Shown here: piece by piece, positions 33,614 to 43,606 of the stretch | Numbering within the stretch: the first letter of the stretch is position 1 | Layout of the letters: each line of letters opens with the position of its first letter | Assembly (NCBI GenBank): GCA_040902105.1 | Contig: JBBDXW010000074.1 | Span: forward strand, 124,001-188,000 | From: IDS-8 sp040902105 | Lineage (GTDB): Bacteria > Pseudomonadota > Gammaproteobacteria > Steroidobacterales > Woeseiaceae | Direction of reading: 5' to 3' | DNA: 64,000 bases | Position numbers and translations under genes: made by a program | Notes under the pieces: generated by a model | Seen by the model: only the letters and a program-made list of their open reading frames with translations | Database searches by the model: none | What the model was told of the DNA's origin: nothing

Positions 33614-34080
33614 CTAATCCAGCAACGTCGCGTCTACCTTCGTCATCGGCGTTGCCAGATCGAGCAGTTTCATTGCCTGGCCCTGGACGAAGGCGGCGAT
33701 GCGGTCGACGAAAGCCCGCTCTTGCTCCACATGCACTGCTTCGGCGGCTTGCACCGGAGCGCCGGCGAGCGCCGCTTTACCCATGCGGCGCATCTCGCGT
33801 GCGAGCAAAGCGCGGGGTGTGCCGGTGCGCTGCGCGAAATCGGCCCACTCGAAGGGGCCCCTCCTCGAGCAGGAACTCGTCGCCGTAGGCCATTGCCAGT
33901 TCGTGGTCAGGACTGTTGTATTGCACGACACTCACCAGGTCGTAAAACGGCGCGAGCGCCAGCCCGTCGGGCCGGCAAAAGAAGGACACGTTCTTGCCGT
34001 GCGCATCGGCATTGCCGATGAGATATTGAAACAATGCCCAGCGCACCAGCGACAGTTGTCTGATCACCGCGGAGGTTCGC
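33614..34080 (-). pseudogene. hipA toxin kinase, frameshifted and truncated
   Basis: Minus-strand homology to the HipA kinase is split over two frames. The first runs SLVRWALFQYLIGNADAHGKNVSFF and LAPFYDLVSVVQY to LLEEGP at about 33857; the second continues FEWADFAQRTGTPRALLAREM to the stop at 33614. The YLIGNADAHGKN motif is the HipA catalytic loop. The N-terminal half and the HipB antitoxin gene are absent. It is therefore an inactive remnant lying between the thiamine operon and spoVR. Confidence 0.75.
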
Positions 34081-34217
34081 GGCTGTGCCGGGGGCGAAAA
34101 CGGCCAGACGGAACGCTTGCCGCTGACTAGACTCGCGTCATTCACGCCGGAACATCCACGAGGAGCGGGCCGTGATCGAAATGACCGGTCGCCTGCACAC
34201 TGCCGACCGAGCACAGC

Positions 34218-34290
34218 CTGAGCGCTCATCAGGACATCGGCCTGTTGATTCTGCGCCTGACCGTCGCCGGCCATATGCTCTGGGCCGCTC
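34218..34290 (+). pseudogene. fragment of a DoxX-family membrane protein
   Basis: The frame reads LSAHQDIGLLILRLTVAGHMLW, the typical first transmembrane helix of DoxX-like proteins (DIGLLxLRLxxGGxMLF). It runs out within about 25 residues and meets the 3' end of the spoVR gene at 34293. Only this short piece remains, so the call rests on one motif. Confidence 0.45.
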
Positions 34291-34292
34291 AA

Positions 34293-35816
34293 CTACGCGT
34301 CGTCCGCAACTCTCCGAACACTGTCGTCGTCACAGACGTAGCTCGCGGTCACGTTGCCATCCTGAGTCGACTCGAGGTGAACGTCAAAACGCCACAGTGT
34401 GTGCAGGTGCTTCATGACTTCCTTCGCGTCGTCCTTGTGCAGTGGAATGCGGTCACGCTGGACGTGCCTCAATGTAATTGAGCGATTGCCGCGCAGATCG
34501 ACCTCATGAACCTGGATGTTAGGCTCCTGCTTGCTCAAATTGAACTGATTCGCTAGCTCTTCACGAATGTGACGGTAACCCTGTTCATCGTGAATCGCTG
34601 TCACTTGAACGTCCTTTTCCCGATCGTCGTCAAGGATGCTGAATAGCTTGAGGTCGCGAATGACCGTCGGCGACAGAAATTGCAGAATGAAGCTCTCATC
34701 CTTGAAGTTCTCCATGGCGTGGTGAACTGACTCGAGCCAGTCCTTGCCCGCGAGGCCAGAACAGAAAAACCGGTCTTCTTCCGTCGGCGACTCGCAGATG
34801 CGGCGAACATCCGAGAAGATCGCATAGCCAAGCGTGTACGGATTGATGCCATTGAAATACGGCGAGTCGAAATCCGGCTGATAGATCACGCTGGTGTGGG
34901 ACTGCAATATCTCCAGCATGAAGCCGTCGGTAACCAGGCCTTCGTCGTAGAGCGCATTCAACAACGTGTAATGCCAGAACGTTGCCCAACCTTCATTCAT
35001 GACCTTGGTCTGGCGCTGTGGATAGAAGTATTGCGCGATCTTGCGTACGATTCTGACGATTTCGCGCTCCCATGGCTCCAACAATGGGGCATTTTTCTCG
35101 ATGAAATACAGCAGGTTCTCCTGTGGCTCTTTAGGGAAGCGCGGCCATTTTTCGTCCTTCGGCGCTTCTTTTTTCGGCACCGTACGCCACAGGTCATTAA
35201 CATGCTGCTGCAGAAATGTCTCGCGCTCGATCTGCCGCACCTTTTCTACTTCCGCCGAGATTGGTCGCGGCCGGCGAAAGCGGTCCACCCCGTAGTTCAT
35301 CAGCGCATGGCAGGAATCCAGTAACGACTCGGTCGCATCGAGCCCGTGGCGTTCCTCGCATTCGGCAATGTAGTTCCTGGCAAACAGAAGGTAATTGACG
35401 ATGGCGCTCGCGTCGGTCCAGGTCCTGAACAGGTAGTTGCCTTTGAAGAACGAGTTGTGTCCGAAACAGGCATGCGCGATCACCAATGCCTGCATCGCGA
35501 GCGTGTTCTCTTCCATCAAATAGGCGATACACGGGTTCGAATTGATGACCAGCTCATACGCGAGCCCCATGTGGCCGCGCCGGTACTTTTGTTCGGTGCT
35601 CAGGAACTGTTTGCCGAGCGACCAGTGATGATAGCCAAGCGGCATGCCGATGGACGAATAGCGGTCCATCATCTGCTCCGCGGTGATGATCTCGATCTGG
35701 CTCGGATACGTATTCAGGCGATAGCGCTCGGCGACACGGGCGATTTCCCGCTCGAAGTCTTCGAGGGTTGCGAAAGTCCAATCGGAACTTTGGGCGATCG
35801 GTACGCGCTCGATCAT
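34293..35816 (-). CDS. spoVR: SpoVR/YcgB family protein
   Basis: 507 residues, full length for the family. Motifs include YPSQIEIITAEQMMDRYSSIGMP, YELVINSNPCIAYLMEEN (seen as INSNPCIAYLMEEN) and the His-rich LVIAHACFGHNSFF and KVMNEGWATFWHY segments. The biochemical function is not established. It is the last gene of the prkA-yeaH-spoVR cassette and its start overlaps yeaH by four bases, as in many gammaproteobacteria, where the cassette is linked to nutrient stress. It is not evidence for sporulation. Confidence 0.95.
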   Translation of the reverse strand: MIERVPIAQSSDWTFATLEDFEREIARVAERYRLNTYPSQIEIITAEQMMDRYSSIGMPLGYHHWSLGKQFLSTEQKYRRGHMGLAYELVINSNPCIAYLMEENTLAMQALVIAHACFGHNSFFKGNYLFRTWTDASAIVNYLLFARNYIAECEERHGLDATESLLDSCHALMNYGVDRFRRPRPISAEVEKVRQIERETFLQQHVNDLWRTVPKKEAPKDEKWPRFPKEPQENLLYFIEKNAPLLEPWEREIVRIVRKIAQYFYPQRQTKVMNEGWATFWHYTLLNALYDEGLVTDGFMLEILQSHTSVIYQPDFDSPYFNGINPYTLGYAIFSDVRRICESPTEEDRFFCSGLAGKDWLESVHHAMENFKDESFILQFLSPTVIRDLKLFSILDDDREKDVQVTAIHDEQGYRHIREELANQFNLSKQEPNIQVHEVDLRGNRSITLRHVQRDRIPLHKDDAKEVMKHLHTLWRFDVHLESTQDGNVTASYVCDDDSVRRVADDA

Positions 35817-37075
35817 TGCGCCTTCTTCTTGAACAGCTCGTGAAAGACAGGGTAGATATCGGACGTGTCCGAGACCTTTTTCATCGCAAAGCAGTCCGGG
35901 TTCTTTTCCTGTACCTGTTCATAAGCACGCCAGAGCGCCTGTCGGTCCTGTTCCGAGATTTCCACGTAGGCAAAATATTGCACCAGGGGCAATATGCTGT
36001 TGACCAGCAGATCGCGGGCGATCGGCGAATCGTCTTGCCAGTTCTCGCCGTCGGACGCCTGCGCCGCATAGATATTCCAGTCGGCCGTCGGGTAGCGATC
36101 GCGAATAATGTCCTGCATGAGCTTCAGCACGCTCGACACCACCGTGCCGCCGGTCTCTCTTGAATAGAAAAACTCGTCCTCGTCGACCTCGCTCGCGATC
36201 GTGTGATGGCGAAGAAATACGATGTCGATCTTTTTGTATGTCTGTTTCAGAAACAGATGCAGAAGGATGAAGAAGCGCTTCGCGAGGTCCTTGATTTCCT
36301 GAGTCATCGAGCCTGATACATCCATCAGGCAGAACATCACCGCGTTGCTCGTCGGTAAGGGCTGCTGGATGAGGTTGTTGTACTTCAGGTCGAAATCGTC
36401 CAGAAACGGGATGTGATTCAGGCGCCGCTCAAGGCGGTCGAGTTCGAGCCCGATCTCGCGTATTCGTTCGTCCGCACCGGCAACTTCGTCGAGTGCCTCG
36501 AGTTCGTCCCGCAATGCGTTGATCTGGCGTTTGGTTGCACCGGTCAACGCAATGCGCCGAGCGTGGGCGCTCTTCAGCGACTGAATGATGTTCAGGCGTG
36601 CCGGTATGCCGACGTTCGTATATCCGCCTTTCTGATAGCGGAATGTCTCCGTTTCCTTGAGCTGCTTCTTTACAAGATTCGGCAACTCGAGATCCTCGAA
36701 CATGAAATCCAGGTACTCCTGGCGGGACAGGTCGAAGACGAAATCGTCCATCCCCTCGCCGGTATTGCTGCCCTTTCCGCCACCGCCGCCTCCGCCGAGC
36801 GGGCGCTTGATCCTGTCTCCGGCAACGAATTCCCGGTTGCCCGGCAGAATGCCCCGCTGGTGGCCGCCGTCCCCGTGCCGGAATATCGGTTCCGAGATGT
36901 CCTTTCCGGGGATGCTGATCTCGTCCCCGCGCTCGGTGTCGGTGATGCTGCGTTTGTTGACGGCGTCAGCGACTGCGTCCTTGATGTGTTTGCGGAAACG
37001 ACGCACGAAGCGCTGTCGATTGACCGCGCTCTTGTTACGACTATCCTGTCGACGGTCGATGATCAGAAATGCCAT
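35813..37075 (-). CDS. yeaH: YeaH/YhbH family protein (UPF0229), VWA-like
   Basis: 420 residues. A glycine stretch (GGGGGGGKG near 94-102) precedes a helical region, and a von Willebrand A-type metal site follows: FCLMDVSGSM with Asp252, Ser254 and Ser256, then a FFYSRETGGT motif. YeaH partners the PrkA-type kinase in the conserved cassette; in E. coli the two act together in nitrogen starvation responses. It overlaps spoVR by four bases and lies 31 bases after prkA. Confidence 0.95.
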   Translation of the reverse strand: MAFLIIDRRQDSRNKSAVNRQRFVRRFRKHIKDAVADAVNKRSITDTERGDEISIPGKDISEPIFRHGDGGHQRGILPGNREFVAGDRIKRPLGGGGGGGKGSNTGEGMDDFVFDLSRQEYLDFMFEDLELPNLVKKQLKETETFRYQKGGYTNVGIPARLNIIQSLKSAHARRIALTGATKRQINALRDELEALDEVAGADERIREIGLELDRLERRLNHIPFLDDFDLKYNNLIQQPLPTSNAVMFCLMDVSGSMTQEIKDLAKRFFILLHLFLKQTYKKIDIVFLRHHTIASEVDEDEFFYSRETGGTVVSSVLKLMQDIIRDRYPTADWNIYAAQASDGENWQDDSPIARDLLVNSILPLVQYFAYVEISEQDRQALWRAYEQVQEKNPDCFAMKKVSDTSDIYPVFHELFKKKAQ

Positions 37076-37106
37076 TGCCTGTCACCCTGTCTATCTCCAT
37101 CGGCGA

Positions 37107-39029
37107 TCATCGCGACTTGCGGACGCGCAGGTACCACTCGGATAGCAGCCGTACCTGCTTTTCAGTGTAGCCATACTCCTTCATTCGCTGCACAAAATCC
37201 TTGTGCTTCTTCTGATCCTCCGCGGATGCCTTCGAATTGAAGGAAATGACGGGCAGCAGATCCTCCGTATTCGAAAACATGTTCTTTTCGATGACCAATT
37301 TGAGCTTTTCGTAACTGGTCCAGGCGGGATTCTTTCCGTGATTGGAGGCCCTGGCTCGCAGGACGAAATTGACCACTTCGTGCCGGAAGTCCTTCGGATT
37401 GCTGATGCCGGCCGGCTTCTCAATCTTCTCGAGCTCGTCGTTCAGCGCCGTGTGGTCGAGATTCTCCCCGGTCTCCGGATTGCGGTAGTCCTGATCCTGT
37501 ATCCAGAGATCTGCGTAGGTGATATAGCGATCGAAGACATTCTGGCCGTACTGAGAATAGGACTCGAGGTACGCCGTCTGAATTTCTTTACCGATGAATG
37601 CGATGTAACGCGGCGTTAGAAATTCCTTTATAAAATTCAAATACCGGTCACGAACGTCCGGCGGAAACTGTTCGTGCTCGATTTGCTTCTCCAGCACATA
37701 GAGCAGATGCACGGGGTTGGCCGCGATTTCCGACGTATCGAAATTGAATACCTTGGACAGAATCTTGAAGGCAAATCGTGTCGACAGCCCTTCCATCCCT
37801 TCATCGACGCCCGCATTGTCCCTGTATTCCTGAAGTGATTTGGCTTTTGGATCGGTGTCCTTGAGGCTCTCTCCATCGTAAATCCGCATCTTGGAATAGA
37901 TGCTCGAGTTCTCCGGTTCGATCAGCCGTGTAAGCACGACAAACTGCGCCAACATCCGCAACGTGTCCGGCGCGCAGGGCGCGTCGCTCAAGGAGCTGTT
38001 GCGAAGAAGCTTGTCGTAGATCTTCATCTCCTCGGTGACCTGCAGGCAATACGGCACCTTGATGATATAAACCCGATCTATGAAGGCCTCGTTGTTCCTG
38101 TTGTTCTTGAAGGCCTGCCATTCCGCCTCGTTGGAATGTGCCAGTATGATGCCGTCGAATGGAATAGAGCCAATGGACTCGGTCCCGTTGTAGTTTGCTT
38201 CCTGAGAGGCCGTCAGCAACGGATGCAACACCTTGATCGGCGCCTTGAACATTTCCACGAATTCGAGAATGCCCTGGTTCGAGCGGCACAGGCCGCCAGA
38301 GAAACTGTAGGCATCCGGATCGTTTTGCCGGAATTCCTCGAGCCGACGAATATCAACTTTGCCCACCAGTGAGGAGATGTCCTGGTTATTTTCGTCGCCG
38401 GGTTCCGTCTTGGATATCGCGATCTGGTTCAGGATAGACGGATACTGCTTTACGATGCGGAACCTGGTGATATCGCCATTGAACTCTTTGAGCCGCTTGG
38501 CTGCCCAGGGTGACATGATGGTGTTGACGTAGCGCTCGGGTACGCCGTATTCCTCTTTGAGAATCTGCGCGTCCTCGGCCGGGTTGAATAAACCTAGCGG
38601 TGACTCCTGAACCGGCGAACCTTTCAGCGCGTACAAAGGGACCCGTTCCATTAACAGCTTCAGCTTCTCCGCAAGCGACGATTTTCCGCCGCCGACGGGT
38701 CCCAGCAGATAAAGTATCTGTTTCTTCTCTTCCAGGCCCTGCGCCGCATGCTTGAAGAACGACACGATCTGGTCGATGCATTCTTCCATGCCATAGAAGT
38801 CGTCAAACTCCGGGTAGCGTTTGATTACCTTGTTCGAGAAAATCCTGCTGAGACGAGCGTCTCTGGATGTGTCAATGAGGACCGGCTTGCCGATTGCGAT
38901 GAGTAGCCGTTCCGCCGCACTCGCGTAAGCTGTCGTGTCTGCTTTACAAATTTCAAGGTATTCCTGAAGGCTGTATTCTTCTTGTTTTGTATCTTCGTAA
39001 CGCGTTTGATAGTTGGCGAAGATACTCAT
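37107..39029 (-). CDS. prkA: PrkA-family serine protein kinase/AAA+ protein
   Basis: 640 residues from ATG 39029, which has AGGAGAAG upstream and starts MSIFANYQTRYED as the family does; the ATG at 39056 adds nine unconserved residues. The AAA+ Walker A is LLGPVGGGKSSLAEKLK, seen as GPVGGGKSS (110-118), followed by SPVQESPLGLFNP and HSNEAEW. The C-terminal PrkA domain includes RNPETGENLDHTALNDELEKIEKP. Members (YeaG) act as protein kinases or Lon-like ATPases under starvation. First gene of the cassette. Confidence 0.96.
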   Translation of the reverse strand: MSIFANYQTRYEDTKQEEYSLQEYLEICKADTTAYASAAERLLIAIGKPVLIDTSRDARLSRIFSNKVIKRYPEFDDFYGMEECIDQIVSFFKHAAQGLEEKKQILYLLGPVGGGKSSLAEKLKLLMERVPLYALKGSPVQESPLGLFNPAEDAQILKEEYGVPERYVNTIMSPWAAKRLKEFNGDITRFRIVKQYPSILNQIAISKTEPGDENNQDISSLVGKVDIRRLEEFRQNDPDAYSFSGGLCRSNQGILEFVEMFKAPIKVLHPLLTASQEANYNGTESIGSIPFDGIILAHSNEAEWQAFKNNRNNEAFIDRVYIIKVPYCLQVTEEMKIYDKLLRNSSLSDAPCAPDTLRMLAQFVVLTRLIEPENSSIYSKMRIYDGESLKDTDPKAKSLQEYRDNAGVDEGMEGLSTRFAFKILSKVFNFDTSEIAANPVHLLYVLEKQIEHEQFPPDVRDRYLNFIKEFLTPRYIAFIGKEIQTAYLESYSQYGQNVFDRYITYADLWIQDQDYRNPETGENLDHTALNDELEKIEKPAGISNPKDFRHEVVNFVLRARASNHGKNPAWTSYEKLKLVIEKNMFSNTEDLLPVISFNSKASAEDQKKHKDFVQRMKEYGYTEKQVRLLSEWYLRVRKSR

Positions 39030-39555
39030 TCGACTTCTCCTGGCTTGCGCCTGCAAATGACTGTGAGAGGTTCAACAAATGTCGGCCGAGGCCCGGTAAT
39101 AATGTACCTGTGCGCTGTCGTGGGCTGTGACTTATGTCAAGTTTAATGATAACAACATTAGAGATTAATTCGCCCTCGATGTTCATTTTTCGAAGTTCCG
39201 TCGCGAAGCCCCGGTAATCCATTGCCGGAACGGCCGCAAACGCGCCCGGCGGGTCTGGATGTGGCCGGACGTCGGCGCGAATCGGTAAATGGTCGCCGGA
39301 TTGACAGCGGTTTCTTACGTAACCGGATCGATCGGCCGAATGCCGCACGATCGGGGCGTTCGAGCCGATCGACTTCCCCGCCGCACAGCGAGTACCGGGT
39401 GGTGCGGAGGCCGGGGATGGCCGGGAGCTACGACCTTCCGGAGCGGCCGGACGCGGCGGGTCCTGCGTCGAGCAAGCGGTGGGCGTCAGTCACCCTGATT
39501 CCGGATTGCGCCCGGCTCAATCAGGAAATACCGGACCCGGCTCGATCTCCGGCTG
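39030..39555. other. intergenic region upstream of prkA, no gene seen
   Basis: About 525 bases. The part next to prkA (39100-39180) is AT-rich and should hold its promoter; TTGACA occurs on the minus strand near 39140 but no -10 fits at 16-18 bases. The remainder is GC-rich, with low-complexity frames that show no recognisable domain or start site. No repeat or RNA gene was recognised. Confidence 0.5.
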
Positions 39556-40347
39556 CTACCAGCTGTTTCGGAGTTCACGCAGCTTGAGAAAGACCGTTCG
39601 CGCATCGGGTTTGCTGCCGATCTCCGGAAACAGTTCTCGCAACCTCGCGATTATGGTCGGACTGCGCAGGCGGAAAAACGCGTTAATCCTTCGCTCTTCC
39701 CCCAGTGTCGTGATGTGCGCGTTACCGGGGTCCTGGTTGCCGTAGCTCTTGAGCATTTTCTGCGCCGCTGCATTGTCAGGTTCGCGGTCGAGCGTGAACC
39801 GAAGATTGTTGGCCAGATAGTCGTGCCCGGGATAGAGACGCGTGTTGTCGGGCAGATTCGCGAGCTGCATCGCAAAGGTTTCGTACAGGTCGGAAGGGTG
39901 ACCACCGTTGTGGCAGTTGCCGGCGCCGGCATTGAACAGCGTATCGCCGCTGAAAAGCGCCGGCTGGTCCGTATGGGACAACAGGCAGATATGGCACATG
40001 GTGTGCCCGGGCGTATCGAGGCATTCGAGTTCGACGGTGTTGCCGACCTTCACGATGTCGCCGCCGCCGACGCCGCGGCTTATGTCGGTGATGCTCCTTC
40101 CGGCGTTCTTGTGTGCGATGATCTTCGCGCCTGTGGCAGACACCATGGCCTTGTTGCCGCCGGTGTGGTCACCATGCTCATGGGTGTTCAATATTTGCGT
40201 TATAGTCCAGCCGCGGTCGCGGGCGGCGGCAAGGCATTTCCGGTAATCGAGCGGATCGATCGCGAGAGCGTCCCCGGTTTCCGCGCACGCCACGAGATAG
40301 TTGAAATTTCTGTAGGAATTCGCGGTCCAGATTTGTTGCACGATCAT
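39556..40347 (-). CDS. gloB: hydroxyacylglutathione hydrolase-like metallo-beta-lactamase
   Basis: 263 residues. The metal-binding motif THEHGDHTGG lies at residues 55-64, with further ligands at TPGHT, FSGDTLF and LYPGHDYL. The C-terminal segment (KMLKSYGNQDPGN...ERRINAFFRLRSP) is of the glyoxalase II type, where it contacts glutathione. It would hydrolyse S-lactoylglutathione to lactate. It is a stand-alone gene divergent from the M16 peptidase gene. Confidence 0.9.
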   Translation of the reverse strand: MIVQQIWTANSYRNFNYLVACAETGDALAIDPLDYRKCLAAARDRGWTITQILNTHEHGDHTGGNKAMVSATGAKIIAHKNAGRSITDISRGVGGGDIVKVGNTVELECLDTPGHTMCHICLLSHTDQPALFSGDTLFNAGAGNCHNGGHPSDLYETFAMQLANLPDNTRLYPGHDYLANNLRFTLDREPDNAAAQKMLKSYGNQDPGNAHITTLGEERRINAFFRLRSPTIIARLRELFPEIGSKPDARTVFLKLRELRNSW

Positions 40348-40592
40348 GCTTCGATACCATTCCGCGGGACGGATGCGCCAAAGTCGCTCGGCCAGAGTGT
40401 GTAGAAAAAACCTGAGGAAAGTAGTATAAGTTTATGTTCTAAAACAGATAATAGGAGGAACTTTGAACTTGCTGCAGCGGATTGCAGCGCAGCAGAGCGT
40501 TCTTCCACAGCGGATCCGGACTTCCCTGGTGCTAGCGTTGTCATACGGTTGCGGCGCATGAGCCTATTCTAAAGGTCCCGGAGAAATATTGA

Positions 40593-43574
40593 ATGAGAGC
40601 GATCATTGCGGCTGTCACTCTGAGTGCGGTTGGCGTTGCCTGCGGGCCTTCACCTCCGCCGGCGGGCGAGGTTGACGTAGACGACAGGAGCGGAGCCAGG
40701 AGCGGAGAGGTGATGTCACGAATTTTTGATGTGCCTTACCTGATGCGCGATCTGGATAACGGGTTGCGAGTAATCGTCGTCAGGACGGACTATCCGGACA
40801 TCGTCACTCTGCAGATTCCGGTGCAGACAGGATCGCGCAATGAAGTAGAGCCGGGCAAATCCGGATTCGCACACTTCTTCGAGCACATGATGTTTCGCGG
40901 CACACAAAAGTATCCCGCGGACGTCTATGCCGACATTCTGAAAAAAGCGGGCGCCGACCAGAACGCTTACACGACGGACGACTACACCAACTACCACACC
41001 ACGTTCACCAAAGCTGATCTCGAGAAAATGATCGAGGTCGAGGCAGACCGGTTCCAGAATCTGGATTATTCCGAAGCGGCGTTTCGCACCGAGGCACTCG
41101 CGGTCAAAGGCGAGTACCTGAAGAACTATTCCGACCCGACCGCCAAGGCATACGAACGCGTTCGCGACCTTGCGTTCGACGAGCATCCGTACCAGCACAC
41201 GACGATGGGCTTCATCGAGGACATCGACGCGATGCCGGATCAGCTCGTCTATTCGAAACAATTCTTCAATCGCTGGTATCGCCCGGAAAAAACCGCGGTG
41301 ATCATCGTCGGCGACGTCAATCCGGAGCAGACGGTCGAGCTGGTCAAGAAATACTGGGGTAGCTGGGAGAAGGGCGACTATACGGTTGACGTCCCCATGG
41401 AGCCGCCACTCGGCGGTCCGATATACGAGCACATCCAGTGGGAGGGACCTGCGCAACCGTGGTTATTCATGGCGTTTCGGGGACCGGCCCTCGATCCGAG
41501 GGGCAAGGACATGCCGGCGATGGACCTCTTGTCGTCGATTTACTTCTCCGACTCATCCGATGTCTACAAGAAGCTGGTGCTGGAAGACCAGTCGGTCGAT
41601 CAGCTGATGACCTACTTTCCTGATCGTAAAGACCCGAATCTGTTGATGTTCTATACCCGCCTCACGGACGAGAAGCATGCTCCGGACGTCGAGGCGGCAA
41701 TCCACGCAACGCTGGCCGAAGCCAGAACTGCGCTGGTCGACGGCAAAAAGGTCGAGGAAACGAAGTCGCGGCTGCGCTATCTGTTCACCTCGCAACTCGA
41801 CAGTTCAGGGGGCATCGGCGGTGTGCTGGCCGGGTACGTTCAGTTTGCGCGGACGCCGGAAACGATTAACGAGGTGTACGAAAGTTACGAAGCCCTCACC
41901 GCGGGCGACATCAGGGCTGCCGCAAACACGTATTTCGTCGACTCGGGCAGAGTCACAGTGACCTTGTCGAGCGGCGCGAGCATGGCCGGCATCGACGGCA
42001 AGTCCTCGATTGACGCTATCGTCCCGGCGGCGGATATGGCGGACGTCGGTGGTTCCTCACCGGCCGATGGTCAGGGCGACCAAAGCGCGGCGGCCATGGA
42101 GCAGGACCGTACGGCCGCGGTGTCCGGCACGCACCCGGACGTACCGGTATCGATCGTCGCGCAGCCGTCCGATTCCTCGCCGCTGGTGGACGTTGCGTTT
42201 GTCGTACACGCGGGTGCAGCCATGGATCCGGACGACAAGAAGGGTCTGGCTTCGTTGACCGCGGCGATGATCGCAGAAGGAGGATCGACGACGCACACGA
42301 TGCAGGAAATCAACGAGGCGATGTATCCCATCGCGTCAGGGTTCGATGCGCAGGTGGACAAGGAGGTGACCCGGCTATCCGGACAGGTGCACAAGGACAA
42401 CCTGCAGACCTGGTACGGACTGATCAAAGGGCAGCTCCTGAGCCCGGGATGGCGCGATCAGGACTTCAGGCGTGTCAAGACCCAACAGATCAATGCCATC
42501 CGCACAAGCCTTGTAGGCAACAACGACGAAGAGCTCGGCAAGGAGCTGCTGTACAGCGAACTTTACGGAGCCGGTCACCCTTACGGCTCGCTGAACCTCG
42601 GGCGCATCAGCGATATCGCGTCGATCACGCTGGCGGATGTGAAAAAATTCTATGAGGACTATTACACCATCAACAATATAACCGTCGGGCTCGCCGGCGG
42701 CTATGCAGGAGAATTTGCAACAAGAGTAGGCAGCGACCTGCAAAGTCTGCCGGCCGGCAAGCGAACACGCCCCGTGATACCGGCCGCTCCGGAGTTGAAA
42801 GCCAATACGGCGGTCATCGTCGAAAAAGAAACGCCCGCTGTTGCGGTGTCGATCGGTTTCCCGATCGAACTCACGCGGGGCGACCCGGACTGGATTGCGC
42901 TGTGGCTCGCGCGCTCATATCTGGGCGAGCACCGCAGTACCAACGCGCATCTTTTTCAGCGCATTCGCGAAGAGCGCGGCATGAACTACGGGGACTACGC
43001 CTACATCGAGTATTTCCCGAACGGCATGTTCCAGTTCCATCCGGATACCAATCTCGCGCGGCAGCAGCAGATATTCCAGATCTGGATTCGCCCGGTGCGA
43101 AACAACAACGATGCCCATTTCGCAACCCGCACGGCGATATTTGAACTGCGGAAGCTGGTCGACGAGGGAATGACGGAGTCGGATTTCGAGGCGACGCGAA
43201 GCTTCCTGTCGAAGTTCGTCAGCCTTTTGACGGACGGCCAGTCGCGACAGCTCGGCTATGAAATCGACAGTCAGTATTACGAAACCGGCAAGTTTTCCGA
43301 ATACGTTCGCGATGGCCTTGCCAAACTGGCTCTGGAAGACGTCAACCGCGTCATCCGGGAAAATCTCGCGGCCGGCAGCATGCAGTACATCTTCGTAACC
43401 GGGGATGCAGCGGATTTACGTCAACGCCTCCTCGACGACGCGCCGTCTCCGATCAGTTACGACTCGGCGAAGCCGGAAGAACTCCTGCAGGAGGACAAGG
43501 AAATCGCGATCCTGCCGCTTGAATTTGACAAGGCCGCGGTGCATGTTGTGCCGTCCGATCAGGTATTCGAATGA
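40593..43574 (+). CDS. M16-family zinc metallopeptidase (two-domain)
   Basis: 993 residues holding two M16 halves. The N-terminal half has the inverted zinc motif HFFEH (His94, Glu97, His98) in GFAHFFEHMMFRGT and the downstream Glu region FRTEALAVKGEY; the second half begins after the linker near residue 510 (SSPLVDVAFVVHAGAAMDPDDKKGL) and lacks the zinc motif, as usual. A hydrophobic start followed by VGVAC (Cys17) suggests a lipoprotein, though Gly at -3 is atypical. It should act as a periplasmic peptidase on small peptides. It is transcribed alone. Confidence 0.92.
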   Translation: MRAIIAAVTLSAVGVACGPSPPPAGEVDVDDRSGARSGEVMSRIFDVPYLMRDLDNGLRVIVVRTDYPDIVTLQIPVQTGSRNEVEPGKSGFAHFFEHMMFRGTQKYPADVYADILKKAGADQNAYTTDDYTNYHTTFTKADLEKMIEVEADRFQNLDYSEAAFRTEALAVKGEYLKNYSDPTAKAYERVRDLAFDEHPYQHTTMGFIEDIDAMPDQLVYSKQFFNRWYRPEKTAVIIVGDVNPEQTVELVKKYWGSWEKGDYTVDVPMEPPLGGPIYEHIQWEGPAQPWLFMAFRGPALDPRGKDMPAMDLLSSIYFSDSSDVYKKLVLEDQSVDQLMTYFPDRKDPNLLMFYTRLTDEKHAPDVEAAIHATLAEARTALVDGKKVEETKSRLRYLFTSQLDSSGGIGGVLAGYVQFARTPETINEVYESYEALTAGDIRAAANTYFVDSGRVTVTLSSGASMAGIDGKSSIDAIVPAADMADVGGSSPADGQGDQSAAAMEQDRTAAVSGTHPDVPVSIVAQPSDSSPLVDVAFVVHAGAAMDPDDKKGLASLTAAMIAEGGSTTHTMQEINEAMYPIASGFDAQVDKEVTRLSGQVHKDNLQTWYGLIKGQLLSPGWRDQDFRRVKTQQINAIRTSLVGNNDEELGKELLYSELYGAGHPYGSLNLGRISDIASITLADVKKFYEDYYTINNITVGLAGGYAGEFATRVGSDLQSLPAGKRTRPVIPAAPELKANTAVIVEKETPAVAVSIGFPIELTRGDPDWIALWLARSYLGEHRSTNAHLFQRIREERGMNYGDYAYIEYFPNGMFQFHPDTNLARQQQIFQIWIRPVRNNNDAHFATRTAIFELRKLVDEGMTESDFEATRSFLSKFVSLLTDGQSRQLGYEIDSQYYETGKFSEYVRDGLAKLALEDVNRVIRENLAAGSMQYIFVTGDAADLRQRLLDDAPSPISYDSAKPEELLQEDKEIAILPLEFDKAAVHVVPSDQVFE

Positions 43575-43606
43575 CTGACGCCTGAAAAAATTGACTACGG
43601 CTCACG

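Noticed and set aside
34293..39029. Sporulation genes
   Set aside because: spoVR and prkA names come from Bacillus; the cassette is common in non-sporulating proteobacteria, and no other sporulation gene is present.
39100..39170. A sigma-70 promoter with TTGACA upstream of prkA
   Set aside because: No -10 hexamer at suitable spacing; the region may use another sigma factor, so no promoter is called.
40344..40559. A 71-codon minus-strand frame upstream of gloB
   Set aside because: No ribosome binding site, no motif, and it occupies the promoter region of two divergent genes.
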